From assembly GCA_026418755.1 (NCBI GenBank), contig JAOAAR010000060.1, forward strand, positions 1 through 8,847: DNA of 8,847 bases, given 5' to 3'. Of this stretch, positions 1 to 5,544 are shown in pieces. The notes under the pieces were generated by a model. The model saw nothing but the letters and a program-made list of their open reading frames with translations. It did not search any database and had not been told where the DNA came from. The position numbers and the translations under genes are program-made. Position 1 is the first letter of the stretch. Each line of letters begins with the position of its first letter. The DNA comes from Planctomycetota bacterium. GTDB taxonomy: Bacteria > Planctomycetota > SKW154.

Positions 1-872
1 CAGTATGTGAGTTCTGCGCCGAATAAGACGATTGTCCATGTGAAGAAGAGCCACAGGAGGAAGATAGGGACGAGTGCTATTGGGCCGTATAGTTGTCTTA
101 CGGAGAGAACATCGGTGATATATATGGAAAGAGGGCGTTTGAGGAGTTCCCAGAGGATACCGGCGAAGAGTGCTCCGCAGAATGCTGCTTTGAAGCGGAC
201 GCCTGTGTTGGGTGCAAACTGATAAAGGAAGTAGAAAGCAAAGATAGATAAAGTATATGGGAGGATGGAGGAGAGGGTTACTCGGAGGAATTCGAGGTGT
301 TTGCGGGACGAGATTTCACTTGAGAGAAGTTGGGCGAAGTAGTAGGAGAGGAAGATGAGGATGGGGCTTAATGTCATTATTGTCCAGAAGTTGCGGAGTC
401 GTTTGAGGAAGGAGCGTGGAAGTTTCACGCTCCAGATGTCGTTAAAGGTTTTTTCGATTGCGGAAAAGAGCAGCATTGCGGTGATGATGAGTGCGCCGAG
501 CGAAATGACGGAAACAGTGAGTGATGTTTCGTGAATCTGCTGGGAGAGGCTATTGACGAAATTGTCCATGATGGATTTTATTCGCTCGATCTCTTCTGTG
601 GCGTCAGGAGGAAAGATTTGGCTTATTATCAGGTCGCGGATTTTGAATCCATAGTCACGGAATCTCTGATAGCCGCAGAAGAAGATGAGAAATAGGATGC
701 CGATAGGGACGAGGGAGAGAAGAGCGGCATAAGAGAGGGAGGCTGCTCTTATGGGGCATTCATCGTTTAGGAATTTGCGCCCCGCCAGTCGAAATGTATG
801 GGCAAGCCAAACCACACTGTTAGCGGATAAGCGGGAGAAGTTTTTTAGTGCAGATAAAACTTTTTCCTTCAT
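1..872 (-). CDS. YihY/BrkB-family inner-membrane protein (C-terminus cut by window edge)
   Basis: The reading frame is open from an ATG at 872-870 to the left edge: 290 residues with no stop. It is recognised as the YihY/virulence factor BrkB family (once mis-named ribonuclease BN), polytopic membrane proteins of uncertain transport role. Visible family marks are the start of the domain around residues 38-58 (DECPIRAASLSYAALLSLVP), the SAIEKTFNDIW segment near 137-147, and the C-terminal LYGPIALVPIFLLW followed by VLFGAEL at 261-288. About six hydrophobic segments lie near 46-66, 118-140, 161-182, 200-220, 228-245 and 263-286. Only a short tail should be missing. GGAG sits very close to the ATG, 14 nt after the tatA-like stop, so it is the last visible gene of the nfn operon. 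The family call is firm; the function is not known. Confidence 0.88.
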   Translation of the reverse strand, partial: MKEKVLSALKNFSRLSANSVVWLAHTFRLAGRKFLNDECPIRAASLSYAALLSLVPIGILFLIFFCGYQRFRDYGFKIRDLIISQIFPPDATEEIERIKSIMDNFVNSLSQQIHETSLTVSVISLGALIITAMLLFSAIEKTFNDIWSVKLPRSFLKRLRNFWTIMTLSPILIFLSYYFAQLLSSEISSRKHLEFLRVTLSSILPYTLSIFAFYFLYQFAPNTGVRFKAAFCGALFAGILWELLKRPLSIYITDVLSVRQLYGPIALVPIFLLWLFFTWTIVLFGAELTY

Positions 873-886
873 TCTCCACTTTCCGC

Positions 887-1054
887 TCACTTCTTCTCTT
901 CCTTTGAGGTTATCTCCTTCTGCGCACTACTTATGGCATCTTTGAAATCGTGGATGGCTTTACCTGTTCGGCGGGCTAACTTCGGAATCCAGGCGCCACC
1001 CAGTACAAGAAGCGCTATAAACATAATCACTAAGACTTCAGCCCAACTTATCAT
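887..1054 (-). CDS. tatA: TatA/Hcf106-like twin-arginine translocase subunit, 55 aa
   Basis: This 55-residue protein has the TatA/B layout: a short N-terminus, one membrane helix at about 4-20 (VLVIMFIALLVLG), a hinge, an amphipathic helix at about 24-44 (PKLARRTGKAIHDFKDAI) and a charged Lys/Glu-rich tail. TatA proteins multimerise in the inner membrane to pass folded Tat substrates. The usual FGPKKLPEL hinge reads LGGAWIPKLA here, so the hinge Phe is Leu, while one Gly, the Pro and the LA pair remain. Its ATG overlaps the nfnB stop as ATGA, which implies translational coupling. No tatB or tatC is in the window. It could be a TatA or TatE paralogue or a TatB; the length fits a short TatA best. 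Confidence 0.8.
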   Translation of the reverse strand: MISWAEVLVIMFIALLVLGGAWIPKLARRTGKAIHDFKDAISSAQKEITSKEEKK

Positions 1055-2454
1055 CGGGAACTCTTCTCCATAATGTAGGAGTGGATTGCTCTTGCAGCCC
1101 TTCTTCCTGCTCCCATGGCGCTGATAACGGTCGCTGCTCCTGTAACTATGTCTCCACCTGCAAAAACTCCCTCGCGGCTTGTTCTACCATCTTCGTCCGC
1201 TACGATATTACCATTTTTGTTAACCGTCAAATTCGGGGTGCTCTTCGGAACAATCGGGTTAGCGAGGTTGCCGATTGCCACGATGACGGTATCGACGCTG
1301 AGTCTGAAGTTGGAGTTCTCTATCGGAACAGGGCGGGGTCTGCCTGACGAGTCAGGTTCACCCAGTCTCATTTTAAGGCACTCCATCTCCTTCACATTCC
1401 CCTTCTCGTCTCCGTGGTAACGCACAGGATTGGTGAGGAAGTGAAACTCTACTCCTTCCTCTTCGGCGTGGTGAACTTCTTCTGCTCTGGCGGGCATCTC
1501 TTCTCTTGTTCTTCTGTAAATAAGGAGGACTCGTTCTGCGCCGAGGCGTAGGGCGGTTCTTGCGGAATCCATTGCTACATTTCCGCCTCCGATGACTGCC
1601 ACGACCTTGCCACGGTGAATTGGCGTATCGGTTTCTGGGAACAAATACGCCTTCATCAGGTTCGACCGAGTCAGATATTCGTTGGCGGAGTAGATTCCGC
1701 CGAGGTTTTCGCCAGGGATGCGCATAAAGGCAGGGGCGCCTGCACCCGTTCCAATAAAGACCGCATCGTATCTTTCCAGTAACTCGTCAACTGTCTCTGT
1801 CTTTCCCACTATGTAGTTGGTGATGAGTTCCACTCCGAGTTTCTGAAGAATTCTCACTTCCGCGAAGACTATTTCTTTCGGGAGACGGAACTCAGGGATT
1901 CCGTAGACGAGGACACCGCCAGGTTTGTGAAGCGCCTCAAAGATTGTGACTTTGTGTCCTAATTTTGCTAAGTCACTTGCAACTGTGAGCCCTGCTGGAC
2001 CTGCACCAACAACAGCCACTTTTTTACCAGTTGGAGGAGCACACTTAGGAAGAGAGATTTTCTCTTCTCCGAGACTCCGCTCCCAATCGGCACAAAATCG
2101 TTCAAGCCGCCCGATTGCTACAGGCTGACCGTTCTTGGCGAGAACGCAAACCTCTTCGCACTGAGTCTCTTGAGGACAGACACGCCCACAGATGGCAGGT
2201 AGAAGGTTGGTCTCTTTTATCTTCTTTATCGCACCTCCGAAGTCTCCTTCCTTCACAAGCCCTATGAAAGAGGGAATGTTTATTTCAACAGGACAACCTG
2301 AAACACACTTCGGCTTCTTGCACTGCAAACACCGAGACGCTTCCTTCTTCGCCATCTCGGGTGTGTAACCGTAAGGAACTTCGTTAAAGTTTCTGATTCT
2401 CTCTTTTGGACTTTGCTCTGGCATCGGCACTCTTGGCTCAATCTTTTTCGCCAT
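1051..2454 (-). CDS. nfnB: NfnB/SudA/GltD-like FAD and NADP(H)-binding large subunit, 467 aa
   Basis: Large subunit of the NADH-dependent reduced ferredoxin:NADP+ oxidoreductase family (also annotated sulfide dehydrogenase SudA or glutamate synthase GltA/GltD-like); cytoplasmic. Two N-terminal cysteine groups, C42/C45/C50/C54 and C89/C93/C99/C103, match the two-[4Fe-4S] domain. The first dinucleotide fold (VVGAGPAG, 148-155) binds FAD. The second (GGGNVAMD, 289-296, then YRRTREEMPAR, 313-323) binds NADP(H). The FAD-closing motif GVFAGGDIVTGAATV is at 429-443. The length is normal. An upstream in-frame ATG at 2478 exists, but ATG 2454 is chosen because GGAGGAG lies 8 nt before it and it follows the nfnA stop by 2 nt. 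With nfnA next door the Nfn/Sud assignment is better than GltD, since no glutamate synthase large subunit is seen. Confidence 0.93.
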   Translation of the reverse strand: MAKKIEPRVPMPEQSPKERIRNFNEVPYGYTPEMAKKEASRCLQCKKPKCVSGCPVEINIPSFIGLVKEGDFGGAIKKIKETNLLPAICGRVCPQETQCEEVCVLAKNGQPVAIGRLERFCADWERSLGEEKISLPKCAPPTGKKVAVVGAGPAGLTVASDLAKLGHKVTIFEALHKPGGVLVYGIPEFRLPKEIVFAEVRILQKLGVELITNYIVGKTETVDELLERYDAVFIGTGAGAPAFMRIPGENLGGIYSANEYLTRSNLMKAYLFPETDTPIHRGKVVAVIGGGNVAMDSARTALRLGAERVLLIYRRTREEMPARAEEVHHAEEEGVEFHFLTNPVRYHGDEKGNVKEMECLKMRLGEPDSSGRPRPVPIENSNFRLSVDTVIVAIGNLANPIVPKSTPNLTVNKNGNIVADEDGRTSREGVFAGGDIVTGAATVISAMGAGRRAARAIHSYIMEKSSR

Positions 2455-2456
2455 GG

Positions 2457-3302
2457 TTAGTCTCCTCCACAGGTGCATTTTTTGGCAAGTTCGTAAGAGA
2501 CCTTCTCCTGCTCATTATAGAAACGGAGCCGCTTCATAAGAAGGTCCCAATTCACTTTGTGCCCGTCAAACTCGGGACCGTCAACGCAGGCGAATTTCGT
2601 CTCTCCTCCTATCTCAACCCGACAGGCACCGCACATCCCCGTTCCGTCAACCATGATGGGGTTAAGACTCACAAGAGTCGGCAGTTTGTATTCCGCTGTT
2701 AAGGCACAGACAAACTTCATCATTATCGCAGGACCTATCGCTATGACAAGGTCTATCTTCTCCCCTCTCTCTTTCAGTCGCTTCAAGACATCAGTGACGA
2801 CTCCTCTTTCTCCGTAAGAACCATCATCGGTGGAGATGAGAGTCTCGTCCATCAGGGCTCGCATCTCCTCTTCGAGAATGAGAAGCGATTTGGTGCGCGC
2901 TCCAAGAATTCCAATGAGACGATTGCCTGCCGCTTTTAAAGCTTTGACGATGGGGTAAAGGGGGGCGATTCCTATGCCCCCTCCGACCGCCACAACAGAG
3001 CCGTATTTCTCAATGTGGGTTGGCGTCCCGAGCGGACCGACAAGGTCTCTTAAACAGTCTCCCTCCTTCAGGCAGGAGAGTTTGTGAGTTGTCGCACCAA
3101 CAACTTGAAAAATCAGAGTGATAACCCCAGCCTTGCTATCCGAATCGGCAACAGTGAGAGGGATTCTTTCCCCTTTTTCTTCTACACGAAGAATCACGAA
3201 CTGTCCTGCTTTGTGTTTCTTCGCTATGTGAGGGGCAAAGATTTTCATCCTCCATACCTGCTCCGAGAGATGCTCCTTTTTTACTACCTGAAACGCTTTC
3301 AT
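2457..3302 (-). CDS. nfnA: NfnA/SudB-like FAD and [2Fe-2S] small subunit, 281 aa
   Basis: Small subunit partner of NfnB, of the dihydroorotate dehydrogenase electron-transfer (PyrK-like) ferredoxin reductase family. Visible: the flavin-binding RIPLTVADSD at 46-55, the GPLGTP loop near 89-94, the NAD(H)-binding VAVGGGIGIAPLYP at 104-117, and the C-terminal iron-sulfur segment with D219, C224, C227 and C239 followed by VDGPEFDGHKV. In characterised NfnA a [2Fe-2S] cluster is held by three Cys and one Asp, which fits. In the known complex this subunit uses NADH and the large one NADP(H), with electron bifurcation to ferredoxin. ATG 3302 is chosen over one at 3329 because GGAGG is 7 nt upstream and the promoter start point would fall near 3329. 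The last codons (CGGD) contain the Shine-Dalgarno site for nfnB. Confidence 0.93.
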   Translation of the reverse strand: MKAFQVVKKEHLSEQVWRMKIFAPHIAKKHKAGQFVILRVEEKGERIPLTVADSDSKAGVITLIFQVVGATTHKLSCLKEGDCLRDLVGPLGTPTHIEKYGSVVAVGGGIGIAPLYPIVKALKAAGNRLIGILGARTKSLLILEEEMRALMDETLISTDDGSYGERGVVTDVLKRLKERGEKIDLVIAIGPAIMMKFVCALTAEYKLPTLVSLNPIMVDGTGMCGACRVEIGGETKFACVDGPEFDGHKVNWDLLMKRLRFYNEQEKVSYELAKKCTCGGD

Positions 3303-3334
3303 TAACAGACCTCCAATCCTGCGCTGCAATCTTA

Positions 3335-3362
3335 ATTATATTCATTGACAAATAGCGGTCAA
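3335..3362 (-). promoter_or_regulatory. Promoter of the nfnA-nfnB-tatA-yihY operon
   Basis: Read on the minus strand: TTGACC (3362-3357), a 16-nt spacer, then a perfect TATAAT (3340-3335). The expected start point near 3328 leaves a leader of about 26 nt with GGAGG just before ATG 3302. Inverted repeats overlap the same stretch. Confidence 0.8.
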
Positions 3363-3375
3363 ACATTAATGAATA
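3339..3375. promoter_or_regulatory. Nested inverted repeats over the nfn promoter, possible operator
   Basis: TATTCATT (3339-3346) is matched perfectly by AATGAATA (3368-3375). Inside and overlapping, TTGAC (3345-3349) is matched by GTCAA (3358-3362), 8 nt apart. The arms cover both the -10 and the -35 of the nfn promoter, where a dimeric regulator could block or recruit polymerase. The match to any named regulator (Rex, Fnr/Crp) is poor. AT-rich DNA can give such arms by chance. Confidence 0.35.
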
Positions 3376-3376
3376 G

Positions 3377-3404
3377 TTGTCGAAAATCTTGCCTATCGTA
3401 TAAG
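3377..3404 (+). promoter_or_regulatory. Weak candidate plus-strand promoter, divergent from nfnA
   Basis: TTGTCG (3377-3382), a 16-nt spacer and TATAAG (3399-3404). The same TTGTCG hexamer occurs in the flippase promoter at 6674. It lies at the right distance to start a short RNA that would end at the terminator at 3462-3487. Two mismatches in the -35 and one in the -10 keep confidence low. Confidence 0.25.
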
Positions 3405-3410
3405 CAAGTG

Positions 3411-3487
3411 AAACATTGCTCTGTCTGATAGAATCCTGCTCGGAGAGGTGAATCTCTAAACAAGCGGTTCAGATTCCGCTTTTTTTT
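3411..3487 (+). ncRNA. Candidate small RNA or attenuated leader, about 77 nt
   Basis: A good intrinsic terminator on the plus strand has no protein gene in front of it; only this short stretch separates it from the divergent nfn promoter. The stretch can form a small hairpin AGAG/CTCT (3444-3447 with 3454-3457) and an alternative pairing GAATCT/AGATTC (3450-3455 with 3471-3476) that is incompatible with the terminator stem. I do not recognise it as a known riboswitch, tRNA or 6S/SRP RNA. The 5' end is set only by the weak promoter upstream. Confidence 0.25.
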
Positions 3488-3596
3488 CAGGGCAGGGCGG
3501 GCAAAGTTCATCAGGAAAAAAGCAGCACCGCTGTCTTTCGTTTGAGAAGAGAACCATTACCCGATGTTCTTTGATGTTCTGAATACTCACTGACAT
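3456..3596 (-). CDS. Possible 46-residue Cys-rich small protein, unrecognised
   Basis: ATG at 3596-3594, stop TAG at 3458-3456. An AGG lies 5 nt before the ATG. The protein begins MSVSIQNIKEHRVMVLFSNE and then has CC, CPPC and a Lys/Glu-rich end. The first part loosely recalls the short beta-rich DUF3006-type pattern (RIE..AVL....E....P...LP), but this is a guess from memory and the conserved glycines are missing. The frame is open upstream only to the TAA that ends the GH57 remnant. Its 3' end overlaps the plus-strand terminator at 3462-3487. It may be a small gene, another decayed gene start or chance. Confidence 0.25.
   Translation of the reverse strand: MSVSIQNIKEHRVMVLFSNERQRCCFFPDELCPPCPEKKAESEPLV
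3462..3487 (+). terminator. Intrinsic terminator, plus strand
   Basis: AAGCGG (3462-3467), an 8-nt loop, CCGCTT (3476-3481), then T to 3487; the whole T run is eight long (3480-3487). On the minus strand the same stem is followed only by TTGTTTAG, so it would be a poor terminator for glgA. Confidence 0.6.
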
Positions 3597-3620
3597 AATA
3601 GCCTGTGATTTTTTTTCATC

Positions 3621-3748
3621 TTAGCCATTCCTGCGCAGAGTAAGTTCATCAATGAAAGAAAGACAAGCATTCTCAACCGCCTGTTTTACAATATAATCAA
3701 ATTTTCCGATGGGTTGATGTGCGTGAAAAAAGAGAGCAAGATTGCCAT
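3621..3748 (-). pseudogene. 5' remnant of a GH57 glycoside hydrolase / 4-alpha-glucanotransferase gene
   Basis: About 42 codons begin 9 nt after the glgA stop. A start ATG at 3748-3746 with GGAG right before it is one base out of frame with a reading frame coding NLALFFHAHQPIGKFDY and then VKQAVENACLSFIDEL, ended by TAA at 3623-3621. The HAHQPIG block is conserved region 1 of GH57 (HxHQP) at its normal N-terminal place, and the following helix is typical of the family. One lost base, for example ATG GCA AAT read as ATG GCA AT, explains the shift. Real GH57 enzymes are hundreds of residues long, so nearly all of the gene is gone. The position behind glgA fits a former glycogen-metabolism operon. 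Read as it stands, the ATG frame gives only 20 residues. Confidence 0.72.
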
Positions 3749-3757
3749 TCTCCTCTT

Positions 3758-5209
3758 CTATCTTAACTCTCTTTTATTCATTGCTGCCTTGTATAGCCGC
3801 AGGTACTCCTCGGCACTTTCTTCCCACAGAAACCGTTTGCGCATACCGTTTGAAACAATTTCTTTCCATTTGTGGGGCTGGTTCAAAAAAAGTTCTACTG
3901 CGCTTTTTAAGGTTTCACAAAGTGAATCTGAACTATAATCGTCGAAGAGAAAACCAGTCGCATCAGGAGCGGGGTATGAGACGATGGTGTCTGCAAGCCC
4001 GCCCGTCTTACGAGCAATAGGCACTGTTCCGTAGCGCATACTATACATCTGGTTCGAACCACAGGGCTCATACCGACTCGGCATCAAAAACATATCAGAG
4101 CCGGCTTCTATGAGGTGGGCTAGTTTCTCGTCAAACTGCAAGAAAACTCGAATAAACTGTGGGCGCTGTTTATGAGCCGATAGAAGCATCTCCTCATACC
4201 GCTTCTCCCCTACTCCAAGAACTATCAAGCGGACGCCTAATGCCTCTATCCTTTTAAGAGACTCTTCCAAGAGGTCAAACCCTTTCTGCTCCGTCAGGTG
4301 ACTGATTATCCCTATGAGGGGGAGTCTCTCATCCGCATCAAACTCGCATAGTTTCTGAAGAGATTCCTTACATCGCTTCTTACCGTCCATCTTCTTCTCG
4401 CTGTAATTGGCAGGAATTGAAGAATCTTTTTCGGGATTCCATTGCTCGTAATCGCAACCGTTCAGGATGCCGACAAGGTCTTTTGAACGGCTCAAGAGAA
4501 CCCCTTCCAGTCCACAACCGTACTCTTTCGTCTGAATCTCCTTCGCATAAGTTGGACTCACCGTGTTCAACTTATCGGCAAAAGCAATTCCTCCTTTCAG
4601 CAGATTCGTCTTGCCATAGTACTCGAAATAATGCCAAGTGAAGTACTCCCACGGAAGCCCCACAAAGTTAAAATCCCAGTGGTCAAAGATTCCTTGATTT
4701 GCTAAATTGTGAAGAGTGAGAACAGAAGAAGTTCTGTCAAATAACGGCTCGTCCTTGTAGAGAGTCTTAAGATAAGCACAAACCGTAGCAGCCTGCCATT
4801 CGTTCAGATGAACCACATCGTACCGCTTCTTCAACAGTTTCACCAGTTCCAGAACCGCCCTGCAAAAGAAACAGAACCTCTCTGAATTGTCGTGGTAGTC
4901 TCCGCGCTCATCGCCGTAAAAACCAGGTCTGTAAAAATATCGGTCGTTCTCCACAAAGAAAACCGTAACCTCTCCTACTCTTGTCTTCCTTAAATAAGCG
5001 GTCTGATGACGACGGAAAACAGGAAAAGTGACTCTTATCCCAGTATCTTCCGTCTTGAAATTGTCCTTGACGCTTTTATACATCGGACTGAACACATCAA
5101 CGCTTACGCCTCTTTCTGAAAGGTGACGAGAAAGCGCATCGGATACATCTGCAATCCCACTTGTCTTTGAGAAAGGCGAAATCTCAGGAGTGACAAATAA
5201 CACCTTCAT
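3758..5209 (-). CDS. glgA: Glycogen synthase (GT5, ADP-glucose type), 483 aa
   Basis: Retaining GT5 glycosyltransferase that extends alpha-1,4-glucan chains from ADP-glucose in the cytoplasm. N-terminal GT-B domain: MKVLFVTPEISPF with K15-T-S-G-I-A-D-V (usually KTGGLADV), HLNEWQAA at 134-141, LTLHNLANQGIF at 165-175, LNTVSPTYAKEI at 214-225, YGCGLEGVL at 230-238 and GILNGCDYEQWNP at 247-259. C-terminal domain: IGIISHLTEQKGFDLL at 299-314, then PSRYEPCGSNQMYSMRYG at 377-394 with the catalytic-region E381 and C383, and TGGLADTIV at 402-410. Full family length. GGGAG lies 7 nt before the ATG. Oddities: S17 for the second motif position, H304 where the ADP-glucose phosphate-binding Arg is expected, and S385 for Leu; each is one transition from the usual codon. 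K15 and K309 are kept. Confidence 0.93.
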   Translation of the reverse strand: MKVLFVTPEISPFSKTSGIADVSDALSRHLSERGVSVDVFSPMYKSVKDNFKTEDTGIRVTFPVFRRHQTAYLRKTRVGEVTVFFVENDRYFYRPGFYGDERGDYHDNSERFCFFCRAVLELVKLLKKRYDVVHLNEWQAATVCAYLKTLYKDEPLFDRTSSVLTLHNLANQGIFDHWDFNFVGLPWEYFTWHYFEYYGKTNLLKGGIAFADKLNTVSPTYAKEIQTKEYGCGLEGVLLSRSKDLVGILNGCDYEQWNPEKDSSIPANYSEKKMDGKKRCKESLQKLCEFDADERLPLIGIISHLTEQKGFDLLEESLKRIEALGVRLIVLGVGEKRYEEMLLSAHKQRPQFIRVFLQFDEKLAHLIEAGSDMFLMPSRYEPCGSNQMYSMRYGTVPIARKTGGLADTIVSYPAPDATGFLFDDYSSDSLCETLKSAVELFLNQPHKWKEIVSNGMRKRFLWEESAEEYLRLYKAAMNKRELR

Positions 5210-5257
5210 TTCAGACTCCCTTCTGCAATTGATGCATCCTTATAAAATTTCGCAGGC

Positions 5258-5267
5258 GTCTTAAGAC
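5258..5267. promoter_or_regulatory. Perfect 10-bp palindrome in the glgA leader
   Basis: GTCTTAAGAC reads the same on both strands and lies about 8-17 nt downstream of the start point predicted from the TATAAT at 5287-5282, between promoter and glgA Shine-Dalgarno. The place suits a repressor site, but no regulator is named by the sequence. Confidence 0.3.
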
Positions 5268-5281
5268 TCTATCGTGTCTGT

Positions 5282-5290
5282 ATTATAACA
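5282..5290 (-). promoter_or_regulatory. Extended -10 promoter for glgA
   Basis: The minus strand reads TGTTATAAT (5290-5282), a full TGnTATAAT extended -10. No good -35 is seen at 16-18 nt upstream, which an extended -10 can offset. It gives a leader of about 65 nt before ATG 5209. It lies 6 nt past the end of the hutU remnant. Confidence 0.6.
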
Positions 5291-5295
5291 GTCCT

Positions 5296-5379
5296 CTACT
5301 CACTCGGCGCCGCCTCTTGATGCCAGCCTTTACAAGAAATTTTTGCTCCTCTTGCCGCCCTCACCGCTCTATACCCCAT
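5296..5379 (-). pseudogene. hutU: 5' remnant of urocanate hydratase (hutU)
   Basis: ATG at 5379-5377, preceded by GGAGGAGAGAGGAAG, opens a 27-residue frame ending in TAG at 5298-5296. Residues 5-24 (AVRAARGAKISCKGWHQEAA) match the N-terminus of urocanase, where RA-x-RG, then C-x-GW-x-QEA, then LRML-NNLDPEVAE are conserved. After QEAA the match stops at once (PSE, stop), and none of the LRML-NNL continuation is found in other frames up to the glgA promoter. Urocanase is about 550 residues and turns urocanate into imidazolonepropionate in histidine breakdown. Only the first 5 percent or so remains. No other hut gene is in the window. The match is short but specific. Confidence 0.62.
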
Positions 5380-5544
5380 CTTCCTCTCTCCTCCGCTGTA
5401 ACTCTGCCTGATTCTACACCTCTTCCTGTTAACATTCAACACATCCCTCTTAAGCCGCCTCTAATAACAAAATCGCCACCGATAGACACCAATTCCCACC
5501 AGATACGCTATCTTTTACATACAAGTTCGGTGTGCCCGTGTTCC
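5380..5544 (-). other. Decayed DNA between the WD40 pseudogene and the hutU remnant
   Basis: No intact gene is seen. Just past the WD40 stop, a shifted frame reads AGKEHGHTELV (about 5551-5519), like the start of a further WD40 blade (GKE...GHTELV). Further on a second frame reads GGNWCLSVAILLLEAA. Both are short and broken. This fits continued decay of the WD40 gene, but the match is weak. Confidence 0.3.

Noticed and set aside
1051..1420. Plus-strand ORFs at 1081-1347 and 1115-1420
   Set aside because: Antisense to the conserved nfnB coding sequence with no family signature.
3345..3370. Plus-strand promoter starting at the perfect TTGACA at 3345
   Set aside because: No acceptable -10 at 16-18 nt; the best hexamer (ATTAAT) is only 14 nt away. 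The TTGACA is better explained as an arm of the inverted repeat.
3462..3481. tRNA T-arm resemblance of GCGGTTCAGATTCCGC
   Set aside because: No D-arm, anticodon arm or acceptor stem around it, and the T run makes it a terminator stem.
3516..3533. Minus-strand terminator for glgA (CAGC-GGT-GCTG then T6)
   Set aside because: Four-pair stem with a three-base loop and one base before the T run; possible but not convincing.
3587..3616. Second plus-strand terminator (TCAC/GTGA before eight T)
   Set aside because: Only four pairs with a 14-nt loop; too weak to call.
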